DNA of 64,000 nt from Apostichopus japonicus (GCF_037975245.1 NC_092568.1:36855001-36919000); one strand, 5' to 3'. Counted from the stretch's first letter, positions 12,663 through 29,550 are shown. Notes: generated by a model not told the origin, from the letters alone. Made by a program: numbers and translations.

Positions 12663-13800
12663 TTCCAATATTTTTCTAGCTTCCTCTTAACACATGACCT
12701 GTTTAAAATGCCCTACATAAAATGACTGAAAACTAAATACAAAACTTGAAAAGAAAAATCCATTAAAATGCATCACCATTCCATCGTTACGGAAGAAGTC
12801 AAGACCAAAAACAAGAGCAAAACATATCTTGACCTGCAGAAATGGTACCTCTTTTCTGTTTGTCAGATAGGTTAGAATTTATAACCGGAATGAGACCTGC
12901 TTACGTCATAGATTTGTTTGTAGCCATTTAGCACCTGCCAGACGAAAACAGATTGTGTCGCGCTTAGACTATATTATTCGGTATACATGGGTGTGGAAAA
13001 AAAAAAAGACAACTGCGAATGGATTAGTGCACGAAGTGTATATGACGCACGAGACCACGCATATTCGACTTTACAAATGACATACTTACATAGATAAGTG
13101 AGAGTAATGCCAAAAAATATTAACAGGGAATGAGGTTGATCACACCTTATATATTCCGCTTATCTTTTCAAGACCAAAAAAAAAACGGGAGATATAGAAC
13201 GTGGGTTCACAACTTTGGTTTTGACTCTGTTATATATTTTTCATTAAAAAAATATATAAAAATATGAAAGCCGATATAGAATAGTAGCAAATAAAACTGA
13301 CAGTGGCTTGCGCAAGAGGTGAGAGGGGTGGGGAAGGGCTTCATATTCAGCCGGGAGTTTTTTGTACGTTCAGTCGGGACAGAATTGGACCACAACTTGC
13401 GTATATACCTAATTTGTATTCTGAATTTGCCTCAGAATGCAACCGATTTTAAATATTTTCCAGAGGTGGGGGGGGGGGGGGAACCCCGATACCCTCCTTA
13501 CACGGAAGTCGGTTTCAACGACCCCATGGCCACAACGATTCCATTATCAACTCCCGGATCTGTCTTTGTCTCTAACATAAAGGGGGTGTGGAGGTGGGGG
13601 GGGGGGTGATTTGAGAATTTGGCCCCTGCAGTGAAATCCTATACACACGTCGCTATAAAACACATAGCGCAATGATAAATATGTTCCTCGGTCAGACTAT
13701 AGTCATGAATAATATACACATGTCAACCGCAATTCACGATTGCCTTCTTATATAAGCAATATATAGCGATACACCATGTGGCCATTGTACGCCTACGCCA
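12663..13800. other. Non-coding stretch with long G run
   Basis: No recognisable gene. A CAGTGGCTTGCGCAAG segment at 13301 resembles the CAGTGGC element ends at 1487 and 43955, but I could not find its partner end. A 14-base G run lies at 13468-13481 and another G-rich run at about 13590-13607. The overlapping short frames give low-complexity protein. Confidence 0.4.
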
Positions 13801-13811
13801 TGCACATACAG

Positions 13812-13846
13812 ATATATATATATATATATATATAGATATACATACA

Positions 13847-13920
<74 letters not shown>

Positions 13921-13928
13921 CATATATA
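13812..13928. repeat. (TA)n microsatellite, interrupted
   Basis: TA repeats with single TAC and GATA interruptions. The reading frames across it encode only alternating Tyr-Ile and are artefacts. Confidence 0.98.
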
Positions 13929-13929
13929 C

Positions 13930-14800
13930 GTGTATTTGTATATACATCTGTGTAGGCAAGCATGATGTTTACTGCGTATAAACCTGTAGTCTTTATGAGT
14001 AGGCGGTTCGCGTATTAATCGTATTTCCCAAGTGTGTTAATTAACAATCGTCATAATGAAGTAACTAAACAAAACAAAATACATTATGAAGATCATCGTT
14101 GACTTAATGGAAGTGGTGTTTATACCTTCGAAATAATTTTCAACCAGTCATTTATCTACCAGGAAAAACAGTGGTTTATCATAAATTCTAGCTTTTACGA
14201 TTTTCTTTTTGGCCATCAAAAGGGAAGCTATGGCAGTTTCATTCATTAACTTACAAAATAGTTATTACAATTAGGCTCAACAGATTTCATTAAGTGAGTT
14301 TAGTATAACGTATAGCAATGTAATATATATTTTTTTCGTCTCATCAACAAAAGGGACACCCCCCCCCTCTTCACTTCTCTCAACTCTATAAAGGATATGA
14401 TAACAAACATCCTTTATCAAAGACTTCCTCCTTAGCTATATTATTACTAAAGTTCACTTCCGCCCCAACCAATCTCAGGTCTCTGCCTTTTCTTCTTCTT
14501 CTTAGGCAGTTCTCTGTGTAACACTTATCCCCCTTTCCCCTCTTCGACACTCTTCCCCCCCTACCAAATGCCCTGTCTTTTCTCTTTATTCTATAATGGT
14601 ATACCTCTTATGTTAAAGTTTCAATAAAATAAAGACAACACAACATTGTTATTATCGGCCATCCACCCCCCGGCCCCACCCTTGGAGGATCCCATCCTGT
14701 TATCTATATTTGCAATTGCAGGGGAAAAACCGGCTTTGGGTCTTACTAAAGGTACAATATTTACTTCAAGAGTCAGTAGTTACACTAATCCTCTCAATTG
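13930..14800. other. Non-coding stretch, nothing recognised
   Basis: AT-rich at first, then a pyrimidine-rich patch (about 14340-14580) with C runs and TCTTCTTCTT. No gene or element boundary supported. Confidence 0.4.
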
Positions 14801-14802
14801 AA

Positions 14803-14844
<42 letters not shown>

Positions 14845-14858
14845 GTATATATATATAT
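14803..14858. repeat. (TA)n microsatellite, left of the hAT-like element
   Basis: TA repeats with two variant steps. The run stops exactly at the TAGTGTTT end of the transposon and resumes at its other end. Confidence 0.97.
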
Positions 14859-16064
14859 TAGTGTTTACACGGGTCCAAAAATCGGGAACTGGGTACCCGA
14901 GGGCCGTTACCCGTCGGGTATCCGGGTACCCGGAAAAAAAATTGTTTACCCTCGTGTATCACGATTTTCAAGAAATTACATATTGGATGCTGTAATAAAT
15001 GCATTATATTCTGTACTGACAATGTTTTCATGTTCAAATAGGTAGGTGTAAGATAAGGTATAAAACCTCCCTCAATAATTTTTATTTGCTTCTGTTTCTT
15101 TCATTCACTTGTTAATAAATTAATTATTTAATTATAATTAGCATAACTACTAACATCGCACTGCCGCCGCTGCTTATGCTAGCTCGTGCACGTCTATTGG
15201 ATCAAACATATAAATATCCAATTTAGCTCTTAAACATTTTATAGTACTACTACTATTTATTATGCAGGCCCAGGGTTCTCATTAGCCGCGAGATTGCGCG
15301 ATTCGCGCAATTTGATCGCATTTGGAATAAACGATTAGTAAAAAGCCACTTGCGATTACTATTCTTTAGTTATCCGTCTATAATCCATTAACATCGCGTA
15401 AAATTCCTTGTCAGCCTTTCCTTCTTTGAAATAAACGAATGAATAAATAATAATTTCTTCCACATGGTAGCCTAACACCACACTAAGTCAATGAGAAATC
15501 TAGCTAAGCCTAACCATCTGTTTATTTGCTGGAGTTGTGACGCAGTTATATGACATGTATCCATGAAATACTTTCGTTATTGCTGTTACGTTCGACCACA
15601 TGGTTGCCTAACACCACACTAAGTCTATGGGGGTAGTCTAGCCTAGCCATCTGTTTATTAGCTGAAATTGTGACGCAGTTATAAGATATCTATGGAAAGC
15701 TTTCGTTAGTGCTGTTATCTTCGAACACATGGTAGCCTAACAACACACTAAGTCAATGGGAAATCAGACTAACCATCGGTTTGCAATTTTTTTTTTAAAC
15801 ACACTTTGCGTATGATTCGGGGAATAAATTGGGAACCGGGGAGTATCGCGTCGAGCTGGCCCCTTCGTTATTGCTGTTATCTTCGACCACATTGTAGCCT
15901 AACACCACACTAAGTCAATGGGAAATCTGCCTAACCGTCGGTTTGCCAAGTTGTTGTTTTTTTTTTAAATCACACTTTGCTTAGGATTCGGGTAATAAAT
16001 TAGGAACCGGGTAGTATCACGTCGGGCGAGTACCCGGGTACCCGGATAACCCGTGCAAACACTA
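14859..16064. mobile_element. Non-autonomous hAT-like DNA transposon, 1,206 bp
   Basis: The left terminus reads TAGTGTTTACACGGGT and the right terminus is the reverse complement of TAGTGTTTGCACGGGT, giving 15 of 16 matching bases. Both subterminal zones carry several copies of ACCCGGGTACCCGG-like words (left about 14890-14930, right about 16030-16045). Such clustered subterminal words are typical of transposase-binding regions in hAT elements. The 8-mers next to the ends are ATATATAT on both sides, consistent with an 8-bp target-site duplication. Because the element lies in a TA tract, that match is nearly automatic. No transposase frame is present, so it would be mobilised in trans. The interior includes a four-copy repeat (listed separately). 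Confidence 0.8.
15461..16000 (+). repeat. Internal tandem repeat inside the hAT-like element
   Basis: Four copies of a unit opening CACATGGTAGCCTAACACCA start at about 15461, 15597, 15726 and 15888, with spacings of 136, 129 and 162 bp. Each is followed by CACTAAGTCAATGGGAAATC-like text and a TTCGTTATTGCTGTTA-like block before the next unit. The last two units share an extra T-run plus CACACTTTGC and an ATTCGGG segment absent from the first two. The array grew inside the transposon, and the last two units probably arose by a later duplication. Confidence 0.85.
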
Positions 16065-16079
16065 ATATATATAAGTATA

Positions 16080-16135
<56 letters not shown>
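16065..16135. repeat. (TA)n then (TG)n microsatellite
   Basis: Continuation of the TA tract on the right of the transposon, turning into a TG run at about 16115-16135. Confidence 0.97.
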
Positions 16136-17115
16136 TTGTAACCAAAATTCACGCTTGAATCAGTTTGTAGAATAATACGTTGATAGGTTTTGTCGGTTTA
16201 TAATATCTTAACTAATTCTTTGTTATTTATAGCAACAAAGATATACAATTAATTTCAACGGTTTCGATCAATAACATTGATTTATTTTGAGAAAAAAAAC
16301 TTATAAACCAGTGTTCTTGTTTTTTATACCTATTTGATAAACCGTGTCATGAATTTTAGTGCAAATTACATCGCACATGCGTATTTTGAAATGACGAAAT
16401 TGTCACAAACCTCACTATAACCTTAAAGGTATAATAAAGTTTAGGTTTCAAAAATACAAAAATAAAGAGTTCGTAAAAAAGAGCATATTCATCTAGCCGC
16501 CATGAAGCTTCAGAGGTTGTTTTGTTATTAAGATATTGAAAGTAATATATATATATATATATATATTTCTTTTCTTTGTTCTGTTCAATCGCTTTATTTT
16601 CACTATTTTCCGTTATCCCTCAGATTAAACTATATACTGGGAATACATTATTATCAAATCATAATAAAGAAAACGTTGAAAGAAGACGAATTGGACAAAC
16701 TAACATTAGAATCCGATCAAAGGTAGTCGGATAATGCTTTTTGTCTGACGAAAGCGTCCTTTTGTTCTGCTCAAAATAAAACCATGAGATTGTGACAAAA
16801 GAAATCAATCATTCTCGGTATGAAGTAAGAATCAGATATTTATTCTAACTCTTATAGTTAATTGAAATAATGAATGTAACGTAAGAAGACCGGAGCGACG
16901 CTCACGGTAGAAAGTCAATTCATTGATAGGTAAGGTTTACGTGTAATATATATCTTTATGAAATATATATATATATATATGTACTTGCAAAAAGCTGCTT
17001 AATAATTTCCATCAGTTTTACTACATTTGTGGAGTACTACAAGACTTGTCCATGTATATTAGCGTGCTTAGTTAAACAGAAAAAGTTGAAAGATTAGGGG
17101 AATTACTTGTGGGGG
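16134..17115 (+). repeat. ~1-kb tandem duplication, first copy
   Basis: Opens GTTTGTAACCAAAATTCACG and closes at a GAATTACTTGTGGGGG segment. It aligns with 17182-18130 along its whole length with scattered substitutions and small indels. The copy contains two internal TA runs (about 16545-16566 and 16965-16981) and no meaningful open frame. Recognisable shared landmarks include GTAGTCGGATAATGC (about 16722) and GACGAAAGCGTCC. A TA tract borders both copies, so unequal crossing-over or slippage between TA tracts is a natural origin. I cannot tell whether the unit is a transposable element or unique DNA. Confidence 0.9.
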
Positions 17116-17181
17116 TTGCGTATATATGCATTACATTACATTAAAATATATATGTTAATATATATATATATATATATATAT

Positions 17182-18130
17182 GTTTGTAACCAAAAATCAC
17201 GTTTGAACCAGTTTGTAGAATAATACGTTGATAGGCTTTGTCGGTTTATAATATCTTAGCTAATTCTTTGTTATTTATAGCAACAAAGATATTCAATTAT
17301 TTCACCGGTTTCGATCAATAACATTGATTTATTTTGATAATAAACCAGTGTTATAAACCATGGTGTACTTGTTTTGAAACCCTATTTGATAAACCGTGTC
17401 ATGAATTTTAGTGCTAATTACATCACACAAATTGCGTATTTTGAAATGACGAAATTGTCACAAACCTCACTATAACCTTAAAGGTATAATAAAGTTTAGG
17501 TTTCAAAAATACAAAAATAAAGAGTTTGTGAAAAGGAGCACATTCATCTAGCCGCCATGAAGCTGCAGAGCTTGTTTTGTTATTGAGATATTGAAAGTAA
17601 TATATAATATATATATATTTCTTGTCTTTGTTCTGTTCAATCGCTTTATTTTCACTATTTTCCGTTATCCCTCAGATTAAAACTACTGGGAATACATTAT
17701 CAATCATAATACAGAAAAAGTAGAAAGAAAACGAATCGGACAAACAAACATTAGAATCCGATCAAAGGTAGTCGGATAATGCTTTTTGTCTGACGAAAGC
17801 GTCCTTTTGTTCTGCTCAAAATAAAACCATGAGATTGTGACAAAAGAAATCAATCATTCTCGGTATGAAGTTAGAATCAGATATTAATTCTAACTCTTAT
17901 AGTTAATTGAAATAATGCTTATAACGTAAGAAGAACGGAGTAACGACCACGGTAGAAGTCAATTCATTGATAGGTAAGGTTTACGTATAAATATATATCT
18001 TTATGAAAATATATGTATATTTACTTGCAAGAAGCTGCTTTATAATTTTACTACATTCGTGGAGTACTACAAGTGTCCATGTATTAGCGTGTAGAAAAAG
18101 TTGAAAGATTGGGGGAATTACTTGCGGGGG
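17182..18130 (+). repeat. ~1-kb tandem duplication, second copy
   Basis: Same unit as 16134-17115, same orientation, about 33 bp shorter because of small deletions. One example is that the CTTAGTTAAACAG segment of copy one is missing before GAAAAAGTTGAAAG. The copies have diverged at many sites, so the duplication is not recent. It is preceded by a TA tract (about 17155-17181) and followed by one (18131-18150). Confidence 0.9.
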
Positions 18131-18150
18131 TATATATATATATATATATA
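18131..18150. repeat. (TA)n microsatellite
   Basis: Short TA run closing the duplicated block. Confidence 0.95.
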
Positions 18151-18213
18151 GATATCGATCGATATAACAGTTCACACATTAGTCTCGCAAATAATTTTTG
18201 GTTATATCTTCAG

Positions 18214-18231
18214 AGGGCCCCGAAAGCGGGG
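18214..18231. other. Isolated GC-rich hairpin
   Basis: GGCCCCG-AAAG-CGGGGCC makes a perfect 7-bp all-GC stem with a 4-base loop, followed by an A run (AAAAAA). It stands out from the AT-rich surroundings. No neighbouring transcription unit can be seen, so calling it a terminator would be unsupported. Confidence 0.6.
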
Positions 18232-18239
18232 CCAAAAAA

Positions 18240-20185
18240 TAAGACATATCCTTTTTGAGAATTCAAAAGAGGCTTTCAGAAATAAAGAGGGAAACTCATT
18301 ATTTTGATGATAATTTCTCTTTATCTCGGAGATATCACCCTTACAGAAGCCAGGAGAGCACTTGAACTTAAATGAGTACACTATATGACAAGCATTTCAC
18401 ATTTATTTTGTCTTTCATATTTTTCACACCGTCGATAAGATTGAAGGGTGCGATTCCATCCTCTTCATTATAGAACAGATATGCTTAGTACAAACTTGAC
18501 AGTTCGAGCAAAATTTAAGTTGGATACACTTCACGGGGATCTTAAGCGGTTGGTCCAGGGACCACGAAAGGTCTCATTCTCTCTCATGTTTCTTGTCTAA
18601 CGAGTTGTGGTTGAAATGTACAGAATATATGCTCAAAGTTATACCGATCTATGTGTTTACACTGATTTGGTGGTGCCAATAAAAAGGCCAGATGTTCAAC
18701 TTAAAATATTAGTTAAACTTCCCAACTTTTATGACTGGCTGGCGCATACGAAGACCAGTTATCACCTGACGTCTGAATCTGTATGTGTGGAGAGACAGGG
18801 GGGCGGGGCCCAACCAACAGTTTGCGCCGAGGAGGGGGAGGGGCAGTGGTGAAGGGGGCTGAGATGTTAGGTCTTCCGGAGGATGGGTCTAAGGGGCGTC
18901 ACGTACCATTTGAGAAATTTTGTTTACATGGAGGCTGCAGCTCAGACGCAAGTGGTGCTATATATTTTGCAACTTTATAATCGATTGTAAAGAAAAATCG
19001 ACTGGTCATAGGTTGTAGCGCAAATACATGTTAAATACTTATGTACTACAGTACACTAGGAATTTGTGTGTAATTCCGTTCTATTTGAGTTTCTTGAGTG
19101 TGTGGGGCGGGGGGGGGGAGGGAGAGTACTTTAATTCCCAAAGAAGTATACCTGGTTGCGCACCTAGTGGGGAGGGGGCATGTTTGCAGGAGGTACATAA
19201 TTTCCCTCAACCGTAGAGAGTATTAAAACTGTACATACCACAAAAAAACATCCACCCCACCCCCCCCCCCCCCCAAGAAAAATGGGCATAATACCATAAG
19301 ACAGATTTTTGTGTGTGTGTAATATCACGGAGAACGTGCTGAGTTTAGTTAGTTGAAATCATCTCAATTTTGTAGACTTTCAAGATTATTTTAAATATTC
19401 TGTAATACATATAAACATGTTAATGTGTTTAACGTTTAATAATGATTCTTGACAACTTTATCAGAAGCCCTGACATAAATATGATGTCATGCTGTATTCA
19501 TTTCTATTACTATTTCATCAATATTTCTATTAATGGAAAGGTTATCGCACCATTGTATTAGAAACAGTTATATAATGATTGAAAGATTAGCAATATCATT
19601 CCGTTTATTGATCACTAGGTGATAATAATCGAGAAATAGTTTCTTTTACTGATTGCAAAAAAACAACTTTTATGCCCTTTAGTTGAATATCTCCTCGTTA
19701 TGTCTCAATTATACGAGGAGATTAGCTAAAAACTTTAACCATCGTAAATAGAGAGAGAGGTGGAGAGAGAGAAACAGACAAACACGCTCATTATGACACA
19801 ACTCATTTTGTTTTTAATTCCAGATATTTTTCTGAAGAAAAACTACTGCAAGATGACATTCAAAGAATATCAAAAGCCCATTATGGTCGGCAGTGAATCG
19901 AACAATTGCTTCCTTTATGGACTATTAATAGTCAAATGCCGGGAAAAGCTATCCGTGATCATTTATATTTATGTTCGTTTATATATACTGATATATATGT
20001 ATAAAATGTTTATACTGTATAAATTTGAACTGTTCGTCATTTTCATCTCGCCTAGAATATGACATTTAGGAGACTGCGCATTAATAGATAAGGTGATTAC
20101 AATCAGAAGATGTTCTCTTAGGTATATTAACGTTGATCATAAACGAGCAACGTAGATCTTAACGTAAAATGTCGATATTTATTCC
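18240..20185. other. Non-coding stretch with G and C runs
   Basis: A G-rich patch at about 18798-18880 carries short glycine-rich frames that are not convincing genes. There is a G run at about 19104-19118 and a C run at 19260-19274. The rest is AT-rich. No gene recognised. Confidence 0.4.
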
Positions 20186-20190
20186 CATGA

Positions 20191-20700
20191 TATAATTACA
20201 TGTCAATTGTTGTTTCTATGTAAGAAGTGACACATCGAACGCTGCTACCATGCAGGAGGTATACCTCGGTCGTTGCTAACATGGGAGTATTACATGTCGA
20301 TCGAACATAATATAATTACATGTCAATTGTTGTTTCTATGTAAGATATGACATGTCTAATGCTGCTACCATGCAGGAAGTTTTCCTCGGTCGCTGCTACC
20401 ATGCAGGAAGTTTACCTCGGTCGTTGCTACCATGCAAGTATACATGCCGATCCAACATGCTATAATTACATGTCAATTGTTATTACTGTGTAAAATATGA
20501 CATGCTAAAGCTGCTACCATGCAGGAAGTATACCTCGGTCGCTGCTACCATGCGAGTATTACATGTCAATCGAACATGATATAATTACATGTCAATTGCT
20601 GTTTCTATGTAAGATATGACATGTCTAATGCTGCTACCACGCGGCCGCTGCTACCATGCATGAAAGTGATATAATTACATGCCGATTTATGTTATTACGT
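20191..20700 (+). repeat. Minisatellite with nested 30-bp subunits, 90-150 bp period
   Basis: TATAATTACATGTCAATTG opens units at 20191, 20311, 20461 and 20580, and TATAATTACATGCCGATT at about 20670. The spacings are 120, 150, 119 and 90 bp. Each unit also holds GCTGCTACCATGCAGGAAGT and ACCTCGGTCG segments that are themselves repeated about every 30 bp. Gain or loss of one 30-bp subunit explains the period steps of 30 bp. Degenerate traces continue to about 20820 and reappear at about 21100-21150 (GCTACCATACAGGAATAACAT). Confidence 0.85.
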
Positions 20701-23700
20701 AATACCTAGCATGTCGACCACGGTTACCATACAGGCAGTGTTTCCCACCGTTTTAATCATGCAAGAATTATACATCTCGATCGTTATGCATAGTCGAACG
20801 ACATGTGTATTGCTGTTATCATGCATAAATTTACAAGGGGTTGAGCAAGGACTTTACAAAGGAAGACTGTCACTCTGAAGCCGACTGTGATGTAGGCGTG
20901 GAGTGGCGGGTGGTGGTGGGGGGGGGGGGCTGGGGTACCCAGCAAACAATTAGACGTCGTAATAATAATACAGTATGAGGTATATTTAGGCTAAAACTTA
21001 GGCCTGTAATTAGGTCTACACGTGAGGTTGTTCTTAGAACTTTCTTTGTGAAGGTGAAGATGGGGTATAGATGTGTTAACGCTCCCATCACGTGAATTTT
21101 GTTGCTACCATACAGGAATAACATCTCAATTACTGTCATCATGAGGCTAGTATGGCAGACATGTTTATTGCACAAAACAGCAGTATATGAATTCCACCAT
21201 CGAACGCATCGTGTATATACCAAACATAAATATGACGTCATATACCAAAGGTACGATTTATGGCTTCAGCATCAACGTACATGAGCTATATATAACGTCA
21301 ACAACTTCCATCATTGAAACATCTCCATTGCAATAGCGAACATGTAAATGACGTCATTGAAAGGCATAATCCATCACTTATGGTGTTAATGTGCATGAGG
21401 AAAATAGCGATTATGATATTCTTTATGGATAAAATTAAAAATTTAACACTATACAAACTGTGATTGAGGTTGTTACATCTATAACGCGAGTGAGATAGCT
21501 TGTGTGTCATGCTTTAAATTTTGAGAAAGTCTTCGACATCTGATGAAGGACTTTCAGAAAATCAATTCTTTTACAATATATTTCTAAACTGTCTTTTTTT
21601 CTTTTCTCTTTTCTTCTTTTTTTTTGGCTTTATTCGGGTTATAAAGCATTTTCTCGTCTTTTCAAATATGTCATGTTACTTTTTCATATTCATATCATAT
21701 TGGTCTGAAGAAAGTGCATGTTAAGTATAGCTTAACATAAATATGAAACTTGACGAGCAGAGAATATCTGGCGTCTATATAACAAACGCATGAATTGAGT
21801 GTAACCTTTCATTTGACAATCTGGATCACTTGTCTGGGGTACGTGCAAGATCGGTAGATTTGTATAGAGTGACTTGAACGTTATCCACAACCAGGCGGAT
21901 GGAAGAAACTCAAAAGGTTAACATGAATATAAAAAATGGAAGAGAAAGATCCAAAATGAGTTGTTTTTTTATGAGAACATTTACAAATTTTTCCTGTATA
22001 AATATTTTATTACAAGGAATTGGTAATGAAACACCCAGGTGACATTAAACTCTAAATTTAGTTCTGTCATTTTTGATAAAGCTACCTATTAGTACTATAG
22101 GCCTACATGAGTTTGATACAAAGTGTGGTAGTTTACTAATTTTCCCTCTTGTATATATAATAAAGGGGAGGAATTTTAAAAAATCGCAAAAACCTAATGA
22201 AATTAGACTTATGCTTTTCGAATGAAACAAACCAATGCATTAACTTTTGTGGGACATAAACAATAGATTAAATCATGAATGAGTCAATAATTAAGAGAAA
22301 ACAATTGAATAATTTTTTTGACCTGATGTATTTCCCGCATTTATGTAGTATCCAATTGGATATTGACTGCTCAGAGTGACACGAAAGTACATCTCAACAT
22401 AAATTGCAACTGTTATACTTACTTTATAATTGTTGCATTGTAGGCGTTCCATGTTCAACCCAAACATATAAGATGCGACAACACTCCATTTCAAATATAT
22501 CCTTTTCGAAAACAAATTTAAAATATAATAATGCCTCGATGAATGATCCTTTTTTTGTTGTCTTATGATTTTGTCTTAGTTGTTAATCTTACTAATGGAA
22601 ACTACTGTATTACAAAACAACACTTTAACTGGAAACGCAAGCAACGAGACAAAAAAGAAGAAAAAAACATGAAGAAAAAGGAGAAGAAAATGAGATTTTT
22701 GACTGAAACGACTTTTTGTATAAATGTTGCAACCTTTTTTGCAGCTTTTTTTTGTGTATTATTTTGGTATTATCCTTGAGTGATAAAAGGAAGCGAGATG
22801 AAAATCAAACAAGCGTCATTAAACCTGACCTTCAGTAGAATATATTCGTTTCCACACTCCCGCAAGTATCTTAAAGTTCCCCTCCCATCCCCCCTGCAAA
22901 CCGAAGGCAAAAATGTCTCTATATAGGACTACAGGGTCACATTGGTAAATATCTATTACATATATTGATAGAACAGCCTATCGTCATTACCTTTATTTTT
23001 AAGATTATTAACTGATTATCTTATGCAGGCCCCTTCTGTAATGTTTACCTTCATAAGAACTGACGGTATTGTTTTAGCAGAGAAAAAAGTGTACACACGT
23101 GCATGTATACACCTGTATGTCATAGAATAATCTGTTAATGAATACCCGTAGGACACGCCACACAGATCCATCTAGCCAAGTATTGCGATTGGCAATGATA
23201 ACAGATAGCTGTTCGATTTAATTTGCCAAAGAGCAAAAGGAGAATTCTTTAAAATCAATTCCTATCAGGAGAACTCAATTTGGCACTTAACATCCGTCGA
23301 CAGACGTCACTAGTGTTTTGTATATCCGTCACGGGTGTGTTATACGTGACACCATAGTTGCTGTAGGTTTTAAAACACGTTTGTCTTTATAGAGGTCAAA
23401 GCACCGTCTATCCGTTTACGTGATCTGTAAAAGTTATAAAATTAGCTGAAAAGAGCGATTCGAATAACAAGCTGAAAATGTGACAGATGCTGTCGTCTTA
23501 ACTTCGACCTGGAGCTGAGCGACGGTACACTTTTTAGCTTGACAAGTTAAAAACTTAATCGGGTAGTGTAGTTACGTCGTTTGGAGTTTTCTGTTCAACA
23601 TGATTAGGCCGTGTCCCGCGTGACTTTCATTTCGAAGAACAATTATCTTATTCTTGTTATACGACGTCAAAAAAGAACAACAAACAAACAAACGAATAAA

Positions 23701-25258
23701 AAAAAAAGTAAAAAAAAATATATACAAAAATGATCAGAAAAAAGATCGGGCTTATTTTGATCTCTTCAAGATATACAGGTGTTACATTATCTGTCATCGG
23801 AATATCCCTTTCAAGATCAGCATCCGAATCTGAGGGTTTCGAATCTGAGGGAATTCGAATCTGATGGTATTCGAATCTGACTGAATTCGAATCTGAGGAT
23901 TTAGACATTCAAATATAGGTTCTTTTATCTCAACCGTATAAACTCGTGTTACGGCCATGAACTACTGGGAAGGAGTTTTGAACTTACGTGGAGTATTTTT
24001 TCCCTTCAAAATAAGTTTTAAATTATACCTGCCGTCGGAATATAAGTTCAAAGACATCAACATTTCGGTTTATGGTGTGATTAAGTCTGGCAGTAATTGT
24101 GCAAATAACGAGTTTCAAGCACAGAATTTGTTTTGTAATGTTTAAAATTGGATTGGATCTGCCGAAAAAAAAATATGTTGATTTCCTCCACAGATTAAAC
24201 GAAGACATATATCTAGTCAATTAGTTTTTAGTCTAACCATGTGCCATAATAGGGTTTTATAATGCGAATAAATTCATCATCAAATTGATCTCAAGTCAAA
24301 GACACTATCGATTTATTTGATCAATCATTACACCTTTTTACTAGATTTTTACTACTACATTATTCGGATGATCGTAAAATAATACAGGGTGCAATTTAAA
24401 AGCCGAAAACCTTTCCATTAATACAAAAATGAAGTAAAAAAAAAAAACGAAGGACATAGTAAGTTGACTTGACGAGTACGAAATAAAAACATATATTTGA
24501 AATTGAACCTTTCTCATCAAAACTGTAAGTGTATATATGAATACAAATAAAATCCCCAAAACAACACTGTCAATAACATCGTCAAAATATAATATACTTT
24601 GATCTTTTTAAGGTGCATATCGTAAAATTAAAAAAAAAATCTATAAAGAGAAGAAAAATCTCGATCGAACAGAAGTGTAGGGTTACATTGGAATCGATAA
24701 AAGTATATTTCATAAATTATCGAAATGAAACCTGACAGTTTAGGCATAATTTTCGGAACATCATTTTGTTGACGTCGTATGTGCATGGTAAAGGGAGTTT
24801 TATGGCTAGATATCGAAATATCAAAATATCGTAATATCGATGCAAATAATGATCGATATGCTTGTAATTTTTAACTATCACAACCTTTACATATTAACAG
24901 GAGCTAAATCATCACAACACGCTATTACATACAATGAACATATGTATCCATATAGGTCTAAAATATCACTTGTATTGCAGCTTTTAAAAGAACCCATTTT
25001 TCACAATAAAAAAAAAAGAATGAAGGAAACACTTGCATCGTCAGCTTTTAAGGAAAATTTGAATTTCAAATCAAACATCTCAAGCTATGGTGCATGTTTG
25101 ACATCATTGCGTCAACGACCATTAAGTATAGGCGACATTAATGTGCAAAAAGATATAATGATATTACTACTCACGGCCGTTATTGTAGCTACAAAACCAA
25201 TATACATATTCCATATAAACCTCACTGTAACCATGCAGGTTTCACGAGGTTGTCATTA
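20701..25258. other. AT-rich non-coding stretch
   Basis: Contains a G run at about 20919-20929, poly-pyrimidine near 21590-21640, and A/T homopolymers. Open frames are short and unconvincing. The longest one on the minus strand (20870-21241) crosses decayed minisatellite and a G run and has no domain. Nothing gene-like supported. Confidence 0.4.
23812..23903 (-). repeat. Short tandem repeat of GAATTCGAATCTGA units
   Basis: Five or six units of about 16-20 bp around TTCGAATCTGA, with GAATTC in several. The minus-strand frame reads as repeated Ser-Asp-Ser-type peptide, a by-product of the repeat. Confidence 0.8.

Positions 25259-29550
<4,292 letters not shown>

Noticed and set aside
14859-16064. 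Transposase gene inside the hAT-like element
   Set aside because: No frame of useful length on either strand; the interior is tandem repeat and AT-rich filler.
18607-19216. Three overlapping plus-strand frames of 62-81 codons
   Set aside because: Glycine-rich segments come from G runs; there is no recognisable domain and no splice structure I can support.
20191-20700. CRISPR-like array of repeated ~19-bp words
   Set aside because: The intervening sequence is also repeated, so it is a minisatellite.
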